This document shows positions 14,132-21,081 of a stretch of DNA of 64,000 bases, in pieces (position 1 is the first letter of the stretch; each line of letters starts with the position of its first letter). Source of the stretch: Anatilimnocola floriformis. Its GTDB lineage: Bacteria > Planctomycetota > Planctomycetia > Pirellulales > Pirellulaceae. The notes beneath the pieces were generated by a model that worked only from the letters and a program-made list of their open reading frames with translations, was not told the origin of the DNA and searched no databases. Made by a program: the position numbers and the translations under genes. The stretch is from positions 62,001 through 126,000 of the forward strand of contig NZ_JAMLFW010000004.1 in the NCBI RefSeq assembly GCF_024256385.1, read 5' to 3'.

Positions 14132-14646
14132 TACTTCACCTCGTCGCTGTGGTCGTACTGCACGGTCATTGTCCTGTAACCGGCAATCTGATGGTCGGTT
14201 CTCACATCGCACTGCACGATGCGTTTACCTTCCAACTCTTTGCTAATTCGCTCGTACATGTATGACCCAACTCGCTCCACAGCCTTCACAGGCAGTGTCG
14301 CTTGACTTACGGAACCACCTCTCTGCCAACTCAGAATGAGCCAACCGAACCTCTCCCTGCTATGCTGCGCCAAACCAATGAGGCTAAGCGTGGCATCGAC
14401 TGCAATCACTGTCATGTTCTCGCCCCCGCTCTTGAGCCGTACGACATCGCCGACTTCAAATGCCTGCTCCTTCGGCTTCTCTGCGTCGTCGATCTGCTGC
14501 TTGAGCGATTCGATCTGATCCATCAAGTCGGCGAACTGCGAGTTCTCATCTGAGGTCATCTCTCGATGCCCTGCTGCGTTCCAAATATTGCGGGCGTCAT
14601 GTACGAGGGCGGCACGTTGTTCTCTGAGTGAAATTGCTTGTTCCAT
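14131..14646 (-). CDS. Capsid delta-domain mimic fused to a DUF2158 domain
   Basis: 171 aa. Residues 1 to about 60 closely resemble the N-terminal delta domain of this phage's own major capsid protein. Both share 'LREQRAxLVHDAR' and a block with 'SDENSQF' against 'ADEKSQF', then 'SLKQQIDDAE' against 'ALKQKVDEIE'. Residues about 65-90 hold the DUF2158 signature 'VGDVVRLKSGGENMTV'. The C-terminal half contains 'GSYMYERISKELEGKRIVQC' and 'GYRTMTVQYDHSD'. It ends overlapping the GroES start. A role in capsid assembly or folding is inferred from the mimicry and the neighbour. Confidence 0.75.
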   Translation of the reverse strand: MEQAISLREQRAALVHDARNIWNAAGHREMTSDENSQFADLMDQIESLKQQIDDAEKPKEQAFEVGDVVRLKSGGENMTVIAVDATLSLIGLAQHSRERFGWLILSWQRGGSVSQATLPVKAVERVGSYMYERISKELEGKRIVQCDVRTDHQIAGYRTMTVQYDHSDEVK

Positions 14647-14690
14647 CTATGTTCCTTTTGCCCATTCGGGCGTCTTATTTGTTGTCGTAT

Positions 14691-14897
14691 CTATGCAGCA
14701 GGATCGGGAATGTACTCGCCACGAAAGAACATTCGGCGGCGCTTTCTTTGCTCATCAAACCGGTCAAGCGCTTCGATGATCTGCCTGCCGAATCGTCCCG
14801 CAATCTGGGCCATTGAAAGCCGAGCGGCAGCGAGGGCTTTCAATTCGTCCGGCTCTATTTCCCACACATCCGTCAGTCCAAACTGCACTTGCTTCAT
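14691..14897 (-). CDS. Small phage protein (68 aa), unknown function
   Basis: Mostly helical. It begins MKQVQFGLTDVWEIEPDELK, then 'LAAARLSMAQIAGRFGRQIIEAL' and a basic stretch (DEQRKRRRMFFRG). The 'SMAQIAGRFG' wording hints at a helix-turn-helix, which is weak. It lies 44 nt upstream of the delta-mimic gene on the same strand. No clear ribosome binding site. Confidence 0.5.
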   Translation of the reverse strand: MKQVQFGLTDVWEIEPDELKALAAARLSMAQIAGRFGRQIIEALDRFDEQRKRRRMFFRGEYIPDPAA

Positions 14898-14984
14898 GTG
14901 TTAAGTGAGTGTGTCGCCATCATTCTCCCCCCGCATGTTTTTTTGTCGTTTCCCACGCTGTCGGGGGCAAAGCTGGGGGGCAGT

Positions 14985-15040
14985 AATCATCATCCTCCCC
15001 CCGTAGTAGTCCTAGACTACGGAGGGGGGGGAAGATGATA
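14985..15040 (-). terminator. Large GC-rich hairpin after the primase gene
   Basis: An imperfect stem of about 20 bp joins the arm around 14987-15006 (ATCATCCTCCCCCCGTAGT) with 15014-15039. It includes long C and G runs. It lies directly after the primase stop at 15065. T-richness after the stem is poor, so it may act as mRNA 3'-end protection rather than an efficient terminator. Confidence 0.45.
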
Positions 15041-15064
15041 CTTCCCCTAAAGCCCGCAAGTGAA

Positions 15065-17104
15065 TTAGGCTGGTAATACCTTGTGTTGATCGATTTGTAT
15101 GTCAGTTGTATCCATGCGTGACCATAACATTGACTTCCCAGCACGCTCGACATTGACAACGCTACTTAACAGCCGCTTGACCTCTGGCCGCTCATTCTTC
15201 TTGCAGATCGTACCGGCCACAATCTCGTCGATTTGCGCACTCGTGAGTTGCCGATCAGACATGATGCGAACTACTTCCCCGACACAACGCCAAAGGTCTG
15301 TGGGCTTGGTCTCCTTGCCGCTTCGCTCCCAGTCGTCAGCAGTGCCACGATATTGAAACCTATCGCCTTCAAAGGTCGCTACTTTGATCGGCATGGCTTT
15401 GGTGTATCGTCCTTCAAGATCGACGTAGCACACGTTGGACTTCTTGGCCATGTCTCTGGAGAAAGTACAACTATGATCGACAGCAGCCTTGAAGTCGGTG
15501 TATCCCGAAATACCGCCTGTCTTGTTGCAGTGATGAATCACGATGCCTGACCAACTGCTGTCGTGACACCAATCTTGAACCGGTCGTAATATCTGGCCGA
15601 CAGTTCCGCCGTTTTCCCAATTGGGGTCGATCTTGGGAGTCTGATTGAACGCCCCACGGCAGGTATCAACGACGACCAATCCCGGCTGGCCATACTTGTC
15701 TTCAATTGGCTTTGTTGCCTCCCTGATCCAGCCAGCATCGAGGAATAATGGACATTTGCCATTCACGCCGTCCTTGCCGCCACGGCATTTGTAGTTGAGG
15801 TACTTCGCTGTTGGCTGAGGATCACGTTCCCCAAGGAATGTGAAGTACCAACTGTGGACGTAGTTGCGGCGGTTCTCGAAGTCGAGATACAGAATGGGCA
15901 CGGCAGGGCCTGCGCATCCCCCAAGGAACGGCTCGTTGTAAATGATGGACTGCATCGCCCAGATTGCGAACAACAACTTGCCGCATTTGCTAGGGGCTGC
16001 GAGCGTCATCAGATCGCCCCTAGCGATGAAGTCCTCAAGCAGCCATTGTTCCTGCTTGCTATCAAGGAAGTCAGGGGCTGTTATGTCAAGCCACTCGATG
16101 ACGGCAGGTTTCTGAATGTCAGTTTGGGATGCCGCAATAATGGCTTCTTGCTCAGGCGTGATCGTGGTGTCGGCTTCATAGGTTTCCGCTCCAACGGCTT
16201 CAATCGCTTTATCGATTGTGGGCACACGATACGATCCTCGCTCCCACTTATCACGCATCAGGCCCGATTGGCGGAACAGTGCGTCGATCCGCTCGGCGTC
16301 GTTGCCAGTCCAGAAAGCAAGTTGATTGCAAATCGCCTGATCGGCAGACGAACGATCAAAGTCGTCGTGATCCGACGGATAGAGTTTTCCGAGGGCAGTT
16401 GAGTCCGCATTCCAGAGCGCCGAGAACTTGTCGCCGTTGGCTGCGGCCTTTGCTCGCTCAAGCAGTTCGCTATCCTCGATGTTGTTCGGCCTTGCCGCCG
16501 CTGGGGGCATCGATTCCTTCGCAGGCCAGAGGGCTTCGCAGAGTTTGTTGAGTTGCTTTTGCCGGTCGCTGACCGGCAAAAGCTTTCCCTCGAATGGATG
16601 CCCCGTAATCGTGAGAAACCGCCCTTCGTCGTATATCTCCACCTTCGTGGCGTTTCCCTCTTTGTCCGTAACTGTCTTGACGCATTTGGAAGTCGGCTTG
16701 ATCGCCTGTGTGATGATCCTCAGGCCCTTCCCGCTCGGAGAGAGTTCCGTATAGGTCTGGGGCAGAGCGCTGGCTACAGCGCTTCCTACGCTGTTTAACG
16801 AGCCATTAGTGACGCACTTATCGACATCAATTCCGGTCAGGCCTGAATCAGTAACTACGAATCCCAAGCCGTCAAAGAGACCGTTTTCGTAGGCGGCTTT
16901 TGCATGGTCGAATGTTGCCCACGTCTGCTGATCGGTGCTGCTCGCCTTTCGACCATTAGACTGATAGGGGACTTTTGTTGGACGCCCGCTGACTTCTTCG
17001 AGTCGCCACAAAACCCACTGAGGTTTTGAGGTCAGGGCCTCAGGGAAGTTCTCGAAGATTGGCGCAAGTAATTCCGTCGCCGTGACGATATTATAGGTAG
17101 ACAT
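15065..17104 (-). CDS. Phage primase/helicase (prim-pol N-terminus, RepA-like ATPase C-terminus)
   Basis: 679 aa. Residues 1 to about 190 resemble prim-pol domains: 'KPQWVLWRLEE', the acidic pair in 'GIDVDKC' (91-97) and 'LSPSGKGLRII' (about 121-131). A small helical domain at about 245-305 ('DQAICNQLAFWTGNDAERID', 'MRDKWERGSY') resembles the primase C-terminal helix bundle. An AAA/RecA-like ATPase follows with P-loop 'PSKCGKL' (371-377), Walker B 'LVVVD' (476-480) and 'IVIHHCNKTGG'. The P-loop has Leu where Ser/Thr is usual. The C-terminal region is probably a winged helix. It would prime and unwind phage DNA. AAAGGA lies about 10 nt before ATG. Confidence 0.82.
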   Translation of the reverse strand: MSTYNIVTATELLAPIFENFPEALTSKPQWVLWRLEEVSGRPTKVPYQSNGRKASSTDQQTWATFDHAKAAYENGLFDGLGFVVTDSGLTGIDVDKCVTNGSLNSVGSAVASALPQTYTELSPSGKGLRIITQAIKPTSKCVKTVTDKEGNATKVEIYDEGRFLTITGHPFEGKLLPVSDRQKQLNKLCEALWPAKESMPPAAARPNNIEDSELLERAKAAANGDKFSALWNADSTALGKLYPSDHDDFDRSSADQAICNQLAFWTGNDAERIDALFRQSGLMRDKWERGSYRVPTIDKAIEAVGAETYEADTTITPEQEAIIAASQTDIQKPAVIEWLDITAPDFLDSKQEQWLLEDFIARGDLMTLAAPSKCGKLLFAIWAMQSIIYNEPFLGGCAGPAVPILYLDFENRRNYVHSWYFTFLGERDPQPTAKYLNYKCRGGKDGVNGKCPLFLDAGWIREATKPIEDKYGQPGLVVVDTCRGAFNQTPKIDPNWENGGTVGQILRPVQDWCHDSSWSGIVIHHCNKTGGISGYTDFKAAVDHSCTFSRDMAKKSNVCYVDLEGRYTKAMPIKVATFEGDRFQYRGTADDWERSGKETKPTDLWRCVGEVVRIMSDRQLTSAQIDEIVAGTICKKNERPEVKRLLSSVVNVERAGKSMLWSRMDTTDIQIDQHKVLPA

Positions 17105-17172
17105 ATTGGTGTTGTCCTTTCAATGTGTTGCAGGGTTTTTGTCATTAGCCCTCATTTTCTTTGTGTAAGTAG

Positions 17173-17203
17173 ATCAGCCTCGCCGGACGTTCCGGCGAGG
17201 CTG
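17173..17203. terminator. Hairpin at the end of the DUF3820 gene
   Basis: Perfect 13-bp stem TCAGCCTCGCCGG / CCGGCGAGGCTGA with a 5-nt loop. It overlaps the TGA stop of the gene at 17174-17473. A T-tract follows only on the plus strand, so leftward termination before the primase would be incomplete. Confidence 0.55.
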
Positions 17204-17473
17204 ATTTTGTTTATAGGTCGGGTATGCGGCCTGGATCACACTGTACAGTTCAAGCAGTTCTCGGCCTTTGAGTGTCTGACAGCGATTCTCAATAGAGTGC
17301 CGCATCATTTCTTCTTGCTCTTCCGTGGGCGGCTCTTCCAACATCGCATTTACCGCTGACCTCGTAGGCTCTTTGAGCCAGTCTTGATCTTGCAGCCATG
17401 TGAGGTAGTCCACAGGAAGTTCCTCCGTTGGGACTTCTTTGTATTTGCCGAATGACAGGCAGTTCGTGATCAT
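17174..17473 (-). CDS. DUF3820-like phage protein
   Basis: 99 aa. The N-terminal half fits the DUF3820 pattern: 'LSFGKYKEVPTEELPVDYLTWLQDQDWL' has the FGKYKG..L.ELP.DYL.W. layout (about residues 6-33). Such short proteins often accompany phage exonuclease or replication genes. The C-terminal half is a charged helix. Its ATG shares a base with the stop of the upstream 58-aa gene (TAATG), so the two are coupled, and the primase follows. Confidence 0.7.
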   Translation of the reverse strand: MITNCLSFGKYKEVPTEELPVDYLTWLQDQDWLKEPTRSAVNAMLEEPPTEEQEEMMRHSIENRCQTLKGRELLELYSVIQAAYPTYKQNQPRRNVRRG

Positions 17474-17649
17474 TATTCACCTTCTTTCTTCAATTGTTCG
17501 ATCTTGTGGCGATTGTCTCGCCAGAACTTGATTGCGTCATCAATTAGTCGATATCGCTTTAATCCTGTCTCTTCCGACAGTTGATCAATCAACTCCTTGG
17601 TGTTGGTACGAACTGTCAAGTGCCGGAAGTCTGCTGCGGTTATGGTCAT
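17473..17649 (-). CDS. Small ribbon-helix-helix-like regulator (58 aa)
   Basis: The frame starts at the ATG at 17649 and ends in TAATG with the DUF3820 gene. Residues 8-14 (FRHLTVR) would be the DNA-contacting strand. 'NTKELIDQLSEETGLKRYRLIDDAIKFWRDN' would be the two helices of a CopG/Arc-type fold; I judge this by pattern only. It is the first gene of the leftward early operon and faces a 245-bp divergent region with several inverted repeats, a typical position for an autoregulator. Confidence 0.6.
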   Translation of the reverse strand: MTITAADFRHLTVRTNTKELIDQLSEETGLKRYRLIDDAIKFWRDNRHKIEQLKKEGE

Positions 17650-17894
17650 TTTGTTAGCTTCTCCTGATTTGGATGTTCAGCTACTGTAGCTGGTATTTGT
17701 TCCGCCCTAATTGAGTAGCGGCAATCTAACTATTCGACCTGAGAACAAAAATAGTTAAGTTTCGTTTGGCCTCGATCCGAATCTGTAGGGAGCAGAAAAC
17801 TTTCTTGCTCCCATATCGTCTCGGCGCAGTAGCTGAGGCGTCTTATCACGGCGAGCTATCTGCTCGCTTCACATCGAAAGAGGACTAACATCAA
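17650..17894. promoter_or_regulatory. Divergent early control region
   Basis: It separates leftward (17649) and rightward (17895) early genes. It contains three inverted repeats: a 15-bp palindrome at 17678-17692, TAACTATT / AATAGTTA at about 17728-17757, and GGGAGCA / TGCTCCC at about 17790-17814. These are candidate operators for the lysis-lysogeny switch. No classical CI-like repressor gene is present in the window. Confidence 0.5.
17678..17692. promoter_or_regulatory. 15-bp palindrome, candidate operator
   Basis: CAGCTAC-T-GTAGCTG is perfectly symmetric about one base, 29 nt upstream of the ribbon-helix-helix-like gene. Its size and place suit binding by a dimeric repressor. Confidence 0.45.
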
Positions 17895-18167
17895 ATGATA
17901 TTCATTGAAGACAAAGAGGATTGCAAAAACAGAATTGCGGTCATGCTAGAAGCATTGACCAACGATTTCGATTACGACGCAGAAGCCGTCGCAATGGCAT
18001 TGCTCGAATCGCTGGACGAGTTCGTTGGCGACGAGTTTTGCTGTCGTTTGCAGGCAGAGGCCTATCAGGAGTTTGCTGCGCACTTTGCTATGGCGGCGGA
18101 AGTTGCCGAGGAACTGGCCGCAGAAGATGAAGCCCCCGAACTCAAAGCAGACGAGGTGGTAGCATGA
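17895..18167 (+). CDS. Acidic small phage protein, unknown function
   Basis: 90 aa, strongly acidic and Ala-rich ('MIFIEDKEDC' at the start, 'EVAEELAAEDEAPELKADEVVA' split over the C-terminus), predicted all-helical. The acidity and early position would fit a DNA-mimic or inhibitor protein, but that is speculation. It overlaps the next gene by 4 bp (ATGA). The upstream region is the divergent control region. Confidence 0.55.
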   Translation: MIFIEDKEDCKNRIAVMLEALTNDFDYDAEAVAMALLESLDEFVGDEFCCRLQAEAYQEFAAHFAMAAEVAEELAAEDEAPELKADEVVA

Positions 18168-18505
18168 AACTAACCGAACAACAAGCCTTGCAACTGCCTG
18201 CCGATGAATTGTGGGCGGCATGCACGAAGGATAGCAGTCTATTAACCCCTGCGGTTAAGCGGCGGCTGTTAGAATCATTACCCGGTGGCGGCATGAAGAT
18301 AACCATTGAAGCAGGAACAGTTCCTGCGGCGGTTGCTGCGTTCGGCGATGTGGCGACTCTAATTGCAATCATGCAGGATAACTTGCTTGTTTCTGCAACT
18401 CGCAGGATTGGCGTTGGCCAGACTAGTTACAAGGATGTAGCAGGGAGTTGGGATGGCTCGAACTACGAAGTTAAGGTCACTTTCGGTGAGGTGGCGCATG
18501 AGTGA
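18164..18505 (+). CDS. Phage protein of unknown function (113 aa)
   Basis: The N-terminal 45 residues are helical ('LTEQQALQLPADELWAAC', 'LTPAVKRRLLESLPGGG'). The rest looks like an alpha/beta domain with 'MKITIEAGTVPAAVAAFGD' and 'SNYEVKVTFGEVAHE'. The ATG overlaps the preceding stop (ATGA), and its own end overlaps the next gene by 8 nt. Middle gene of a three-gene rightward early operon. Confidence 0.55.
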   Translation: MKLTEQQALQLPADELWAACTKDSSLLTPAVKRRLLESLPGGGMKITIEAGTVPAAVAAFGDVATLIAIMQDNLLVSATRRIGVGQTSYKDVAGSWDGSNYEVKVTFGEVAHE

Positions 18506-18806
18506 ATGGGTCTACACTGAGAAGGACGGCACAACAGTCGTCAGTGATGATTTCTCCCTGATCGAAACGTGGATTGACTGCGGCAATGGAATGTGGCTCA
18601 ACGTCTGCGTGGCTCAAGATAACTGGCCAGCACTGTCCGCAGGCATGTTCAAAAAAACGGGTGACGAGGTTGCCGCCCTAATCAAGGAACATTGCGGCGG
18701 TATGTATGTACGTCGTGATTTTGACGGACTGCTAGAGGGCTGTGTTGACGATAAGGGCTACATCATCGTTGCCGAAGATGAATCGCCCAGCGAGTCGCCT
18801 ACATAG
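18498..18806 (+). CDS. Phage protein of unknown function (102 aa)
   Basis: I take the ATG at 18498 (MSEWVYTEKDG) rather than an earlier ATG inside the upstream gene, because a GGTGAGG lies about 6 nt before it. The protein is acidic, has scattered Cys ('WIDCGNGMWLNVCVA', 'KEHCGGMYVRRD') and ends in an acidic Ser/Pro tail. No family recognised. The operon ends at the terminator at 18843-18874. Confidence 0.55.
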   Translation: MSEWVYTEKDGTTVVSDDFSLIETWIDCGNGMWLNVCVAQDNWPALSAGMFKKTGDEVAALIKEHCGGMYVRRDFDGLLEGCVDDKGYIIVAEDESPSESPT

Positions 18807-18842
18807 CCTGCATGAAGCAGTGGCAAAAGTTCGATCCGCAAC

Positions 18843-18874
18843 AAGAGCCGCTCGTGATCTCACGAGCGGCTCTT
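18843..18874. terminator. Bidirectional terminator between convergent operons
   Basis: Perfect 15-bp stem AAGAGCCGCTCGTGA / TCACGAGCGGCTCTT with a 2-nt loop. On the plus strand it is followed by TTTCTCTTTA. It separates the rightward early operon from the leftward methyltransferase. Confidence 0.8.
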
Positions 18875-18910
18875 TCTCTTTATCCCGACAAAGACGAGGC
18901 GATTGACGCC

Positions 18911-20401
18911 CTAACCCAAAATTTTGGGCTTCCGAGGCTTCCGTTTTCGCAACACCCAGAGATAGGACTCGGCCTTGTAAGCGTGGTGCTGCTCGGTTGC
19001 CCGAGGATCACCGAGCCTCTTGCTAGGGAACAGCAAGATGAACTTATCCACGTCTTCCAGTCCGAGCGCTTCGCCGTATTCGAGAACCTTGTGAGACGTT
19101 CGCCAATTCCTGCTCCCCTCTCGGCAGTCTTGACACTTCACCAGTAGCAGCCCGCCGACCTTCAAGGCTCGGAACGCTTCCGTCATCCCCTCTCGATAGA
19201 GTTCCTGCACGGCGGGTTGATGTAGGTTGAACTTCGCCGTGCCATAACGCTTATCGAACCAAGGCGACGTATGGCGAGCAAAGGGCGGATCGAACGCAAC
19301 AACATCGAGTGAATCGCTCTCGTAGGGAAGTTTGCGAAAGTCATGCTGTGCAACTCCCTCAACGTCCTTCCAGCGCTCGATGTCGCTAGGCAGAAACTTA
19401 TGCTTGGTCAGATCGAGCTTCCGCCAGAAGCCTCCCTCGCCATAGGTCACGTCTGCAATCCTGAGTCCTTCACGCTTGAAGTGCAGCGCCGCAACAGTAG
19501 CAATCAACTCGCTGTTGTCCCCCTGAACGACGTTCGTGATTCGGTCGGGGATGTTGGCGGCTCGTTGCCGCAAATGCAACGGACGTTTAGCGAGCGGCGG
19601 GAACGGATTTGATTCCTCCTCCTTTGCGACCCACTCAATCGTCGGTTTGCCGACATGGTTGCGATCCCACACGAACCATGCGCAATAAAGCATCCCATTG
19701 CCGTTGTCAGTTCGATTCTCATCGAACTGAACGGCCCTTGGAAAAACGTAAATGCACTTGAGTGGAAACTCTGCATTGTGGAAATGCTCGATTCGCTCGA
19801 TAGAAGTCAAGCCGCTCAATGGCAACAACATCGCTACTTTGTCAGCAGCAATCGACAGCGCCTTCTCGATGAACTCGGTTTTGAGTTTCCACGGCGGGTT
19901 GGTCACGATGTTTGCAGCCGTGCGTTCAGTCGTGAGAAAGTTCTCCCCCTTCTCAATGTCCGTACCGAACGCTTCACAGCCCGCATCCTTGAGCGCCGCA
20001 ACGATACGCCCGTCTCCTTGGGCACACTCCCACGTGATGCCGTGGAACGCCTCTCTGGCAAGCAGAGAGGCGATTGCATGCGGCGGGGTATAGTAGGCGT
20101 CGTTGGGGGTGCGGTTGTTATTTTTGCCGTACAGCCCTGCGAGGTTACGAGTTCGCCCGTCGAGTCCCTTGGTCTGGGACAATGGGCCAATGACTTTCTT
20201 GCCCTGCAAAACCTTGATCCTGCGCCCGATCTGCTTACGGTGTTTCTCGGATTGCAGGTGTTGCGGCAGCCGCCGCAGAATAGCCCGTTGGCTATTCGGC
20301 TCGGTCGGATCGTTCCACGCAGCAGTGATTGCGTTGTCGATTGCCTGATTGATGAACTTACGACCGTTGAGCGGACAGTCTTTGCATGGCTCTTTCTTCA
20401 T
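18911..20401 (-). CDS. Two-domain DNA methyltransferase
   Basis: 496 aa from the ATG at 20401 (MKKEPCKDCP). I chose this start because earlier in-frame codons lie across a terminator hairpin. Domain 1: 'YYTPPHAIASLL' (103-114), SAM-binding region 'TWECAQGDGRIVAALKDAG' (123-141) and motif IV 'NPPW' (168-171), typical of N6-adenine enzymes. Domain 2: 'IADVTYGEGGF' (315-325), motif IV 'DPPF' (371-374) and 'FRALKVGGLLLVKCQD'. The first roughly 90 residues, with Cys pairs, may bind DNA. It probably modifies phage DNA against restriction. No partner endonuclease is visible. Confidence 0.8.
   Translation of the reverse strand: MKKEPCKDCPLNGRKFINQAIDNAITAAWNDPTEPNSQRAILRRLPQHLQSEKHRKQIGRRIKVLQGKKVIGPLSQTKGLDGRTRNLAGLYGKNNNRTPNDAYYTPPHAIASLLAREAFHGITWECAQGDGRIVAALKDAGCEAFGTDIEKGENFLTTERTAANIVTNPPWKLKTEFIEKALSIAADKVAMLLPLSGLTSIERIEHFHNAEFPLKCIYVFPRAVQFDENRTDNGNGMLYCAWFVWDRNHVGKPTIEWVAKEEESNPFPPLAKRPLHLRQRAANIPDRITNVVQGDNSELIATVAALHFKREGLRIADVTYGEGGFWRKLDLTKHKFLPSDIERWKDVEGVAQHDFRKLPYESDSLDVVAFDPPFARHTSPWFDKRYGTAKFNLHQPAVQELYREGMTEAFRALKVGGLLLVKCQDCREGSRNWRTSHKVLEYGEALGLEDVDKFILLFPSKRLGDPRATEQHHAYKAESYLWVLRKRKPRKPKILG
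18915..18928. repeat. CCCAAAATTTTGGG palindrome, copy 1
   Basis: A perfect 14-bp palindrome overlapping the last codons of the methyltransferase gene (it encodes the C-terminal Pro-Lys-Ile-Leu-Gly). Two more identical copies occur at 20684 and 21062, each at a gene 3' end. Confidence 0.7.
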
Positions 20402-20646
20402 CACTGAAACCCCACCGAAAGAAGTAAAAACGGTGCTGTGCGACCTTCGCAAAGCGTTCGCACGTACACACCCGTCGACGTTTTCTTTTGATAGGGAAAC
20501 TTCAGCTCTTTCAGTGGGTAAAAAGAGTTGTTGTGATGGACTAATCAATGTTTCTGGCCGTAGCACGCAAAACACTTTGCGGCAAAGCGCATCCCCCCTT
20601 TTGAGAAAACTATCTTTCAGGGGGGCTGTTGCCTCGGCGCATAAAA

Positions 20647-20674
20647 AACCCTCGCCGAGCGCTCGGCGAGGGTT
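20647..20674 (-). terminator. Rho-independent terminator after the small membrane protein gene
   Basis: Perfect 14-bp stem AACCCTCGCCGAGC / GCTCGGCGAGGGTT with no unpaired loop (tip bases open), followed on the minus strand by TTTTTTAT. Confidence 0.8.
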
Positions 20675-20683
20675 CATCTGAAA

Positions 20684-20697
20684 CCCAAAATTTTGGG
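20684..20697. repeat. CCCAAAATTTTGGG palindrome, copy 2
   Basis: Immediately after the TAG stop of the small membrane protein gene and before its terminator. Confidence 0.7.
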
Positions 20698-20937
20698 CTA
20701 CTCGCTGACCGGCTTCGCTCGTTCGGCTTCTCGCTGTGCCTTCCGCTGCCGCAATTGCTCCTGCAAGCGTTCGCCCCACTCCCTATCCTCGGCGCTCGGC
20801 GGATTCAGAGGCGCTGCGATGAAGCCGACCATCAGACACCCGCCGCAACCGCAAATCGGAATCATGCCTAGCAGAGACAGCGCCAGGATCACGCCTATCG
20901 TCACACCAAAACCCTTGCCGACTGAATTGCCTTCCAC
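20698..20937 (-). CDS. Small Cys-rich membrane protein
   Basis: 79 aa from a GTG at 20937, chosen because GGGAG lies about 7 nt upstream; an ATG at 21066 would run through a terminator palindrome. A single transmembrane helix at about residues 10-40 ends in 'ICGCGGCLMVGF' with three Cys, resembling lipoprotein-like or small envelope proteins. A charged Glu/Gln/Arg C-terminal helix follows. It lies between integrase and methyltransferase. Role unknown, possibly a lysogen-expressed envelope protein. Confidence 0.55.
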   Translation of the reverse strand: MEGNSVGKGFGVTIGVILALSLLGMIPICGCGGCLMVGFIAAPLNPPSAEDREWGERLQEQLRQRKAQREAERAKPVSE

Positions 20938-21027
20938 GTTCGTTCTCCCGTTTGAGTTCTGAAAATCGAAACGGGAAACAGCTTGGCGTGGGCGCTGAAA
21001 GAAGTCTGGTGGCAGCGCAAAAGAAAA

Positions 21028-21051
21028 CCCGCTCGGAGCGCTCCGAGCGGG
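21028..21051 (-). terminator. Rho-independent terminator after the integrase gene
   Basis: Perfect 24-bp palindrome (stem CCCGCTCGGAGC / GCTCCGAGCGGG), followed on the minus strand by TTTTCTTTT. Confidence 0.8.
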
Positions 21052-21061
21052 TAGGGAGAAA

Positions 21062-21075
21062 CCCAAAATTTTGGG
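21062..21075. repeat. CCCAAAATTTTGGG palindrome, copy 3
   Basis: Just after the TAA stop of the integrase gene and before its terminator, within a longer AACCCAAAATTTTGGGTT palindrome. Confidence 0.7.
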
Positions 21076-21081
21076 TTTTGG

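Larger units (their letters stand above)
20402..20697. other. Gap between methyltransferase and small membrane protein genes
   Basis: About 296 bp. It holds the terminator at 20647-20674, a palindrome copy at 20684-20697, and A/T-rich sequence around 20,480-20,600 that probably contains the leftward methyltransferase promoter. Open frames crossing it are artefacts. Confidence 0.5.

Noticed and set aside
20402-20779. N-terminal extension of the methyltransferase
   Set aside because: It would run through a terminator hairpin with a T-tract and a palindrome. The ATG at 20401 gives a natural protein.
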